64,000 bases of DNA from Paramacrobiotus metropolitanus (taxonomy: Eukaryota; Tardigrada; Eutardigrada; Parachela; Macrobiotidae): the NCBI RefSeq assembly GCF_019649055.1, contig NW_026570286.1, positions 740,309 through 804,308 of the forward strand, in the 5' to 3' direction. This document shows positions 33,310 through 42,246 of this stretch, one piece after another (positions within the stretch are counted from its first letter, which is position 1; every line of letters begins with the position of its first letter). A program made the position numbers and the translations under genes. The notes beneath the pieces were generated by a model, which saw only the letters and a program-made list of their open reading frames with translations, was not told the DNA's origin and made no database searches.

Positions 33310-35388
33310 TAGAGTTTGTCTTGCGCCCCATCGATTGGAGTGCGTTCACTAATCTCTGTGTCGCATCATTGTCTTCTGCCGTACTGGAGTCACTATCGTC
33401 ATCGTCGTTATTTCGCTTCGCTTTTCCGTAGCGGGACTTTTGGGCGTTCTTGCCGGCTAGACGGTCTATCCTGTTTCCTTTCATCAATGAAGATTTTCGT
33501 TTCAATATGTGGATGAAATTGGGTGGGATCACCACGATTCGAATGGGAATAAGTTTCCGATGGTGGCTCCTTGTCATCCTTGACCTTTTCCCCGTCCTTT
33601 TCGTTTTGACACTTCCTCTGCCAGTACCGGTTCGTAGCGGCATATCAAAGTGGAAGTTTTGCCCGTGCCCGTTTCGTGCGCCTTGCTGTAACTGGGCGGG
33701 CGACTCCACTGTTGAAGTCCTGACTCCATATTGCAGAAGCTGTTCATCTTTGTGCTTATTAGACATAACAAGCGCCTTATTCTCATCCTCAAGGCGACGG
33801 ACTTTCAACTGACTTCCTCTTTCTCCGTTTTCAAGTTCTGATTCTCCTCCTTGACCTTTAACATATGTTGGTGGAGTTGGAAAGTCTTCTCCTGAATGAC
33901 CTTTTCAGTGTCATTCTCCACCTTTTAATGTGTTCCGCCAACTGGGTCACATCCCTTCCAGCTTCGTGTATTCCTCGACTGCTGCTTTCAGTTGGTTTTT
34001 TCGTCTGGGTGACCTCATCTTCTCTTGTCATCACCGTTTGGTCATATCAATCAGCTCCGTGTTGAGCTTGATAATCTCCTGCGTCTTCTGGTGGACTGAT
34101 TGTTGCCACTCCTTATCTTTCAATTCAAGTACCGTGACCTTTTCATCCAGGAGGTGTGCCTCGTGTTCCCACCTCATGCCTTGCTCGGCAATTGTCTTAG
34201 CAGTCTTTTTCAACTCGGTATTCTCTTCGGTGACCTTTTGAACATCTTCTTTCAACGACTTGTTCTCTTCCATCACCTGCTTAATTTCGTTCTTCAACCG
34301 CACACCTTCAGTGGCTGTAAGCTCCCTCAGGTCCTTAGCCACTTTGACAGCGTCGTCGGCTCTCCTCTGATGATCCTGTGATTCTTTTTGAAGGGTTCCG
34401 ATGTTCTCGTCCCGTAACTTCAATTCGTTTCTCAGCTTAAACACCTCATTGGTGTTTGTCAACAATCGTTGAGTAGCGTCGACGAGTTTGGCCGCGTATT
34501 CATCTCGCTTGGCTTCCGCTTCGGTGACCTTAAGTTTCAGTGAGTCACATTCATCCTTCAATTGGCTAAGTGCCGTGACCTTTCCGCTGATTCTTCGGAC
34601 ATGCTCTCATTAAGGTCACAAGATGCCATTTCCTCTCTGTCAAATTTCATATTTCACTTTCCAACCGTCTGCGGCACTTTGAAGGTCACTCTGTTGCTGC
34701 TCCAGATCGAACAGGCGTGCTTCAAGTGTCGTCAGTCTTTCCCGATATTCCTGTTTTCGCTTATCCGCTTGACGTTCATTGACTTCAAGTTCATTTTCCA
34801 TTCACTGACACGTCTCCTCAAAGTTGACGTGGGACTGTTCGGTGACGGTGGTCGTACACTGATGACCTTTCCAGTTTTGTCCGTTCAATGAGGTGCTCCG
34901 GTATGTCCTTGAATGGTATCATACCTTCAGCCCGGTCAGCTTCCTTCATGGCAGTTTGAAAAGACATATTCATCGTTGCTTCATCATCCGTGAAGTAGGA
35001 CTCGTTCGATTCGTCTGAGACCATTGAGTTGCCCAAAGGTCATCACCTGCGGTCTTATCGTCCAATGAAAGGTCATCCAGTCCCAGTTCAGCCAAATTCT
35101 CTTCGGTGACCTTTATGTTTCCATCTTCCACTTGGGCCAGGTTTACATTTTTATCCTGCTCGTTTGTTCCGCTGGTGGTAGCATCCAGCTGTGATGCTGC
35201 CACTGCTTCCGCTCTTCTTTCTGTGGATTTTCCTCCCCAGTGACCTTTGTCTGGTTCATCGGGTTATCTCCCGCCACAGGTACGAGAGTTTCCTTTCCGT
35301 CGCCGCTGGAGCTCTCTTCATTCTGTGTAGCCCTAGCGCCACTTGATATGCTGTCACTGCCTTTACTGTCCTTCCTTGCAAAGGTCAC
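33300..35388 (-). CDS. Gag N-terminal extension: acidic start and long coiled coil
   Basis: The sense frame starts MTFARKDSKGSD at 35388 and is acidic (EENLAELGLDDLSLDD, SDESNESYFTDDE). From about 34800 to 33800 it becomes heptad-rich coiled coil (ENKSLKEDVQKVTEENTELK, LRNELKLRDENIGTLQKE). A basic segment and an acidic DDDDSDSSTAEDND patch precede the capsid. The reading changes frame at least five times (near 35150, 35037, 34870, 34580, 34030). Long coiled-coil extensions are unusual for a Gypsy gag and might drive particle assembly or localisation. No known domain was recognised. Confidence 0.6.
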
Positions 35389-35607
35389 GGCCGCTCGGGT
35401 CTGTCTATCATGTCCGACTGGACGCGCGAGCGACTTGTATTCTTTCTTATAGGGATCGATTACGCTTTTGTTGTGATCCCCGGGAGCTCCTGCTTCCTGA
35501 CTGCTGGTAGATGTCGGTTCCTCTTAGTCTTTGTCCATGTTGATCGGATAACTTGGACGCTCCTGCCAATTGTTCTCACACGCGTTATTGTATGGTTTAT
35601 GATTGTC

Positions 35608-36097
35608 CTAAAGGTCACTTTGTACCTCGAAATTTTTTCTAAGTCCTTTGTAAAGGTCACTTTTCGACTGAAAAATTTCGGCTAAGTTCCGTCTAAAGGT
35701 CACTTTTTTGATAAAAAGTTCGAGAGATTTGCCCTAAAAGGTCACTTTCGGACAAAACTTCGAAACCGTTCTTACAGTTCATAACACGTTAACGAATGAA
35801 TTCCTACAGCTGCTGATATCGCTGTACTACTAATCAACTCGATCCAACTTTGTGAAAGGTCACTGTTGATCACTTTCAGATCATAAAGGTCACTAAGATT
35901 GGGTCAATTTGATCAATTCCAACTTTTTGGTAAAGGTCACTTTTCAAAGTCAAAAGTCAACTTCTGGTCTCAAAGGTCACTTTCTGACTCAACTCAACTC
36001 GAAAGGTCACTTTCCAGCTCAATTTCTGTTAAAGGTCACTTTTAAGCTCAATTCGATCAAAGGTCACTTTTCCTTTGTCTCAACTCAAAAGGTCACT
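35608..36097 (+). repeat. Array of 12 AAAGGTCAC octamer units in the leader
   Basis: AAAGGTCAC occurs near 35609, 35651, 35694, 35737, 35855, 35884, 35931, 35969, 36001, 36030, 36057 and 36087, mostly followed by TTT, at spacings of roughly 27-45 bp (one gap of 118). All copies are on the plus strand, antisense to the element. The spacers differ in sequence, so this is reiteration of a short word and not a simple tandem duplication. AGGTCA is the nuclear-receptor half-site, so an enhancer role is possible but unproven. Confidence 0.9.
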
Positions 36098-36539
36098 TTT
36101 CGTCTCAATTCTCTTATCTCAAATCAAATTTCCCATTACAGCTAGAGTTCAGCGGAAAATCCCCATTCGGGTTGTTTACGTCTTTCTGATTGGTCTGCTA
36201 GCTCAAAATATTCAGTTCAAATTTCAGCCAATTACAGCTCAGATAACTGACCAATAACAGTAGTCCATTTAAATTTTATATCTGCCTGACGTCACGGTCA
36301 ACGGCCAGACGTGCGCGCCGTGTGCAAAACTCCGCCTACTTTTACGCTCAGCTCAGTACGGACCAATGAAAATTACCAATTTTACCGTTTAACCAATCCC
36401 GTAATTAATAACGGGTTTTCTACCTGTTTCCTCGTCCGTTCCACGAGAATCGATCCAGATGATCCAGATTCTTCTTCCACTGTCCGTTCCCGCGCTGCCG
36501 CCGGTTTTACCGTAACGGTTGTGCCGCACGCTTTTGGTG

Positions 36540-36870
36540 GGTTACTGTGCCGGCTGACTGCCGTAGCAACAGTAGTGGCGCTCTACTCCAGTTTGGAGGA
36601 GTCTGATCTGTCTTTTCCCGTGCGCCCCTTTTGGCGCTTCGCCGCTTGTGGCCCACGGCTTAGGCTTCGCTGAAGCCTTGCCGAGTAACGGTGACACCAG
36701 TGCAGGTCTTCGCTGAAGACACCGCACCGAGGAACACCGCCGACTGAACTCTTGAACTCTTTCACAGCAGTGGAACAGCACAGGTCTTCGCTGAAGACAC
36801 TGTACCGAAACCAAGGCTGGTAATCCCGTCCGATGAGGAACTTGCACCGCTTGTGGTGTTGCGCTTTGCT
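36540..36870. repeat. Leader hairpins and motifs shared with the 3' end
   Basis: Three copies of a CTTCGCTGAAG dyad lie at about 36663, 36707 and 36783. The leader also carries CCGGCTGACTGCCGTAGCAA near 36550 and CCGCTTGTGG near 36642 and 36848. Related words occur in the tandem repeats at 20347-20835, so the two non-coding ends share sequence beyond the LTRs. Confidence 0.7.
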
Positions 36871-36960
36871 GTCGGATAGACCTGTGCCTTACTGGTCGGG
36901 TTTCACGTCAAATAACAGGCCAACTTTGCCTGACACAATTCAAATCAGAGAACCGCTGTC

Positions 36961-36973
36961 GGCTCTGCTACCA
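36961..36973 (-). other. Primer-binding site, initiator tRNA-Met type
   Basis: Directly downstream of the 5' LTR the sense strand reads TGGTAGCAGAGCC. The first 11 bases are complementary to the CTCTGCTACCA 3' end of animal initiator tRNA-Met; the match then stops. Confidence 0.75.
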
Positions 36974-37334
36974 TCTAATGCTAGATCCAACTGTGATCCA
37001 GATACGGAGACCTAAACGGAATAGATCCCGTGGAAGCGAGCGATACGATATGGATCGCGAGCTATGCGGAAACACAAACGTCGCACCGTAAATCGCTGAC
37101 TTTTTAATATTGAAAAGTCTGTGTAACAGAAAAATCAACAACTGATCGGCGCAGCTCGATCGTAAAACGTAGAGCCAATTCAACAGCGTGCAGCGCTGTG
37201 CAGCACGTGCTATGCCGCGCCCACTATCAGAACGCAAGCCAATCACAAGAGACACAACACAGACACGTAGTCCAAAGGCGTAGCGCCACAGGCGTAGCGC
37301 CACTGACGTGAACGCTAGTGATCCCGGTCTCACA
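36974..37334 (-). repeat. 5' LTR (361 bp)
   Basis: In sense it starts TGTGAGACCGGG and ends CATTAGA, immediately followed by the primer-binding site. It is identical at every position compared to 19194-19554. The usual terminal CA is absent. Confidence 0.95.
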
Positions 37335-37338
37335 GACC
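37335..37338. repeat. Target-site duplication GGTC, 5' copy
   Basis: GACC on the plus strand; the second copy is at 19190-19193. Removing the element and one copy restores the uninterrupted zinc-knuckle codons of the DIRS gag. Confidence 0.9.
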
Positions 37339-38319
37339 AAACAAATGACAGCGTAAACACTTACGCGCATTGCCGGTATAACCAGGACCGGTATAACCAG
37401 TGCCGGTATGTCCAGTGCCGGTATAACCTACACCAGTATAACCACTGCCAAAAGTACTGATATTGCCGCGATTAGCAACAGCATTACCAGGCATAATCAT
37501 AGTCAAACGGAAAATCTCATTATCAGTGCGCTGCCAAATCGAACAATCATCAGGATGCATACGAGCAAACATCCGAAATTGCTGGTCGTAAGCGAGCCAC
37601 TGGCTAATGTGATATTGACGCTTTGGATTAGCCATACTCGCAATAATACTCATATACTTCAACAATGGGTGCTGCAACTGAGGGAAGTAATGCGCCCGAT
37701 AAGACATAAACACAAAGAACGCTTCACACCACTCTGCAAATGAAGAAATTGGCGCCAATTTGCCACGGGATGAATCACCGCGGTCATGAGAATCCAAATT
37801 CTGATTAACCAACAACAGCTCACTAAAATGAACAAACTTGGTGCGATCACGCAATTCACGTTCAACTCTTGAAGGAACAGACGGTAACTCAAAACCCAAT
37901 CTCGCCGCTATTGGCAAACGTGGAAACTGGACAGGATGGTGTTGTTCCGATACAAGCAAAACACTGTCCCGGGATTTATTTGGAGAAACTGACTGTGTAC
38001 GTGAAGGAAGTTGAGATGACAACACCTGCGACGTGTGATTGTCCAACTTCCGTAATTCATGACGCAATTCCGATTTAAGGCGGAGAAGTCGGTCTAATGA
38101 CTCACCAGAACCAACGGAATGACGCTTTGAATCGCGTGACGTAGATGCTTTGCGCTTATCATTTACTTGGTAGCGCGTAGAACTGGAGTGACTGGACGAC
38201 GGAGGAGGAGAACGCGTAACCGACCGGGATGTGGATCTGGAGCGCGAACGGCTACGAGACGCATCTGATCGGCGGCTGGTTGATTGTGAGACAGCACGAC
38301 GAGACGGCATAATGAACAA
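37335..38319 (-). CDS. Gag of the DIRS-like element, 5' part (split by insertion)
   Basis: It starts near 38319 with MFIMPSRRAVSQSTSRR and an RS-rich basic N-terminus. It continues through a helical middle (FAEWCEAFFVFMSY, WLAYDQQFRMFARMHPDD) and a short GYTGTG repeat, and ends ARKCLRCHLFGL at the insertion. The missing end sits at 19128-19193 and reads GHLARECPDKIAEDAIRMQSQ with a stop after it. The two halves together form one zinc knuckle (CX2CX4HX4C), which shows directly that the LTR element landed inside this gene. Confidence 0.88.
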
Positions 38320-39975
38320 ACAAAATTATTGATCCTCAATTAAGAAAACATAAATCGGAACTTCGAGAAATTGATCGTATACTGTATCTCAAACCGTGAG
38401 TCTTCCAGATGGCAAGTTGGCCGAAATTATCTGCCTGTTGAGTTCTTGGTCGATCGTAAGAACGACTTGTTAAATGCAGAACATCTTTACTCCAATACGC
38501 CAGCAACTCAAATGCACTAACAGAAATGCACAATCACTACAAATGCAACGTCCACCACCAAAACTGCATTGCTTATACAGCATCGGGATCTGCCTCGCAG
38601 GACACACCCTAATGGGTTTTCTTGGCTGGACACTGGTCAACCAAGTCGTCCAGCCTTGCGAACACCTCCGCTGCGTTAACCGGAATTAGCTTTGCTAATT
38701 CTATTTTGCCACACTTGAACAAGTAATGTCACTAATGTGTATCTAGGAAGGCTGGACTGCCGTATACGTTTTTTCAATGCAAAACATTCTTGCAGGAATT
38801 TTGGCTCACAGATGAAAATTGATGATCATTGGACTTTGTGCCGCGATAGACATCGGCACCCAAGCTTTTTTCGAACTGTATAAACAGATGTATTAAAATA
38901 ATTAGCAGCAGGTTAGATGAATCTGTATACACCATTTGATTGCAAACGCTTGTCATGTGCATAATAAATGCAGTACTTAACTCATACTGCATATTAAAAT
39001 TAATGCGTATAAGTAATAAGCCTGTTAGCGCAGACTTCCAGGCAGAAAATTGATTGATTGTAAGGTTTGCTGACACTTGTTGCTTTATACATAATAATAA
39101 TTCGACGGGATTATCCACTTTGACACTTATATTACGAGAGTGGAAATTCATATGTTAACAAGAGTATGCATTTGTGTGACAAATGGGAGAAATTAAGGTA
39201 CCTACTTCGTACGAGAACATTAATGTTATAACAAATAATTTCAGCTTAAAGCGACACCACAAAATTACTTTAGTCTGTGAATCCCTCGCATAACTGTACG
39301 TTTTAAGCCTTTCCAGTATAATATTAAATTAAATCCAAATGAAAAATGTGTGGTACAATGTACCACACAGGTTAACCGGCTACAGCTTATCTTCGAGGTC
39401 TTAAGATCATGATGCATAAATAGAAGCCATTGTGTGTCAAAACGCTAGCAATTGTTTAACCAGAACGCGACAGAGTTAGGTAAATATTGTGCATACATGA
39501 TACAGTGCTAATCGTAACGATTAATACATAAGATTTACTAGAATAGTGGATGATTTAGGTTAACTACAAAAGCTGAAAAAAAGCTCAACAACGAACTGTA
39601 ATATCATGGTAAGCCAAGTTATGGGGATAACCGGAATTAAGCGCACTACAACTTGTACCGCGAATAATTTTGATTATTTCCGAGTATCGACTACAGACTG
39701 GGTAAGCATAGAAAAATCCTTTACAAAGAATTAGCGAACAGTGCGTAAGGTACGGAAAATCAGCGTCGGCTTTTTGTTGGCACCATTCTAGCGAAACCGA
39801 CAACGGTGCTTACCTTTTAGCACCTAACGTACTGTCTTTGCATTAACACTGAATTTGCAACATGTATCTGCACAGCGAAGAAAAAATTCGATCTGCGTCT
39901 TCCCATAATATAAAATCCGTGGAACCGTGAAAAATTTTCTGCTGAAAGAAAGTTTGCCGCAACTGTCTGCAAAAG
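38320..39975. other. Gap, no gene seen
   Basis: Contains the 5' end of the DIRS-like element, whose terminus I could not place, and AT-rich intergenic sequence. The frame at 38774-39151 (-) has no supporting motif or splice context. Confidence 0.4.
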
Positions 39976-40292
39976 TTAACCGGGACCGGCACCGTCAGGA
40001 GCGCCCGGACAACCGCCTCCGGGGCATGGATCCGCTGTGGTGAGTGCTTGCTGTGGAGTGTCAGTGCGGTGGGATCGGCGTTCCCGGTTCACTGCAGGAA
40101 AATTGCGGGATTCGGCTGTAACCATATGATTCTCGTCTTGTACGCGCATACTTTGTTCGTATAAGTATAACTCCCTGAGGTCAACTCAGAAAATAAAAAT
40201 ATGAGAATCACGCAGGAGTACTTACGAGCGTAAACTCCGTCTGCTCCGCTTCCCAAAGCGCCGCTGACCTTTATTGGCAGATATTTCAGCAT
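39976..40292 (-). CDS. Two-exon small peptide gene ending GAPDGAGPG
   Basis: Exon 1 is 40226-40292 (MLKYLPIKVSGALGSGADGV..., donor GTAAGT). Exon 2 is 39976-40091, behind CTGCAG. The phases agree (1 + 2 bases) and give a 60-residue product whose end is ADPCPGGGCPGAPDGAGPG before TAA. Two Cys lie in a Gly/Pro-rich tail. The N-terminus is not a convincing signal peptide, so an upstream exon may be missing. The tail matches the gene at 41,980 and resembles those at 14,386 and 43,714. No known family. Confidence 0.45.
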
Positions 40293-41979
40293 AATATTCC
40301 TATAATCTTTTCAGTTAAGTTCAGTTCCAGTTAACCTCTCCAGTTGAACAATGATGCTAATACTGCAGTATCACCATACACACATGCCGTGGTATCAATC
40401 GTATCATACAATAAATGCATCTGTATCGGGCGGTGTAAAATACGGTACCAGTTTGTATTATTTTTAATATCAATTTTTAGTGTTTTATTGAAAACAAGCT
40501 GAAGCAGCAAGTACAGTACTTACTTTCTTTCGTCGTCCTCATAAGAAGAATAAGTCGAACAGGTTTTTGCAACTGCAATTACGGTAGTTTAATATTAATT
40601 GCAAAATGAATGTCATAAATTAACAAGATGTTTGCCTTTCCTGTGCCATATAATTACTCTGCTAAAGCTTACCACAGAGAATCCATAGAATGCAGTACAA
40701 AGCTGCAATACACAGAGCTCGCATAATGGATGTATGAATTTGGCACACCAACGTTATCCTTTAACGTGGATAGAATGTTCTTATTCTAAAGCAAACCGTC
40801 TTGAAATGCTTTTACCTGTTTTCATTTCACTCACAACTAGTACTTCTGCAGCAGATTTTCAATATCGATGCGCTTGTGGTGTTGTAACCGTTTCGGTTCA
40901 CTTTCCCACGTTGACCTTTGGAATTCATTCGGTAAAATCATGCATTGTGGCAGAGTAAACGGATACTCGCGACTTCATACATGTGCATGTTTGCGCATTT
41001 CGTGCTGCTGCCTGCTGGGTATGTGTGCTGGAAGTACGCTCTCAGTCCACGTTTCTAAGAATTAATAATTTTTGAAAGCTATTTGGTTGTTCAGTCTACG
41101 GCACAGCAGTTGTGTTTTCCGGCTATCGCCGGTACCTGCTTTAATAACATCAATAATTTTTCAGCATATACGTTGTATTCGGTGCAACAAATGTGCTGTT
41201 TAATGATTACCCACCTTCTAAATTGATTTGGACCGAAATTTTTCGATTTTCGAGCAACAGGTTCAGGTTGGCGAGTGAGACCAGATAATTCCCATTTTTG
41301 CAGACAAAGAGTGAAAGGGCCGTTTTATACCGTACAAGGAAATGGCGTGCCGTACTCTATCGCGTACGTCGGAAGTGGCTAATTGGTTATTAGTTACTTA
41401 CTATTTATACAGATAATACGACACAATGATGCTGTGATGACCTTTAATTTAGCGTTATTCGGGGCTGTCCAGCGCTTAAGAAAGTGATCATATCTTATCT
41501 GAATTGCGCTGCTGCGCTGCTCAACTACAATGTTAAAATCAAATAATAACAGTTGGCTTACAAAATTTCAAGCAGCGTGCTTGTGCGATGAGATCTCTGT
41601 AGCCATTTAATTTGTTCGCCATCCTTCCGTACAGATGTTTGTATGATTATGTAGTGTATGACTGTACGTATTGGTACAGTGACGTACGAGTGCAAAGTAT
41701 CTCGTGAATTGTTGTCCTGTGGCTATGGCTAATGTGCCGTAGCAACGGCGTACCTATTGTCCATTGTTGTCGCCTTGTTTAGCGATCAGTTGGCTGGTTG
41801 GCTCGATAGCGAGCACCGCCGCTACATACATCACAGATTATGACCAACTTCGCTAAATTATCAGACGGTTATGACATCTTTTAATATTCTAGTCAGCAGC
41901 CTATAAAACACAGGAATTGTCTGCACTTATTTGTAAATTTACCGTGCCATAGCAGCCCAGTATTCAGCCTACTAAAAGA
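40293..41979. other. Gap, nothing firmly supported
   Basis: A plus-strand frame at 40734-40958 has a weakly hydrophobic internal Met segment but no partner exon. Two single TGACCTTT octamers lie near 40913 and 41428. Confidence 0.4.
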
Positions 41980-42246
41980 TCAGCCGGGTCCGCCCCCGCT
42001 TGGTGCGCCAGGGTTACATCCGCGACAGTTATTGCATTCCGAGCACAGAGGAGCTCCTGTCGTCGACTTTGGTGTAGTGTATGACTTGTGTCTCTTGCTT
42101 CCAGCAGGTGCAGTAGTTTTAGGCTGAACTACAAATTTAAATTTTAAAACAAATGCAAAAATTCTTGTTCCCGTATATGAAAACGAAAAATAAGATCTCT
42201 TACCGGTCGTGCTGTTACCCTTGGACAGGTGTTTTCTTTTCCGATC
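41980..42246 (-). CDS. Small Cys/Gly-rich peptide gene, two 3' exons
   Basis: Exon 42204-42246 (donor GTAAGA, acceptor TTAG) joins exon 41980-42123 (acceptor TTCAG) in phase. It gives ENTCPRVTARP, a Thr/Lys spacer, then APLCSECNNCRGCNPGAPSG and GGPG before TGA. Four Cys are packed in C-x2-C-x2-C-x2-C. The C-terminal GAPSGGGPG parallels GAPDGAGPG of the neighbour at 39,976. A first exon with a start and signal peptide should lie above 42246 but was not found. Confidence 0.45.
   Translation of the reverse strand, partial: DRKRKHLSKGNSTTGKRSYFSFSYTGTRIFAFVLKFKFVVQPKTTAPAGSKRHKSYTTPKSTTGAPLCSECNNCRGCNPGAPSGGGPG

Larger units (their letters stand above)
19194..37334 (-). mobile_element. Giant Ty3/Gypsy LTR retrotransposon, 18,141 bp
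   Basis: It is bounded by identical 361 bp LTRs and a 4 bp target duplication (GGTC in the sense direction). Sense order: 5' LTR, tRNA-type primer site, leader with an octamer array, coiled-coil gag extension, capsid, Gly/Arg-rich nucleocapsid, repeat block, protease, accessory region, RT, RNase H, integrase, then at least three further ORFs and a repeat-rich 3' end. RT before integrase places it in Ty3/Gypsy (Metaviridae). Typical members are 5-8 kb, so about 10 kb is extra. Many frame breaks interrupt the ORFs, several at A-runs. Because the LTRs are identical, decay after insertion is an unlikely cause; assembly indels, or a copy already defective and moved in trans, are the alternatives. 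No envelope-like ORF was recognised. Confidence 0.93.

Noticed and set aside
20992-35685. Many plus-strand frames of 60-215 codons inside the Gypsy element
   Set aside because: They are shadows of the minus-strand gag-pol and accessory ORFs and contain no domain motifs.
19194-37334. Reading the 361 bp repeats as a segmental duplication instead of LTRs
   Set aside because: Target duplication, primer site directly inside the 5' copy and gag-pol order between them establish an LTR element.
40734-40958. Possible plus-strand secreted protein (MLLPVFISLTTSTSAADF)
   Set aside because: The hydrophobic stretch is weak, there is no partner exon, and it starts mid-frame.
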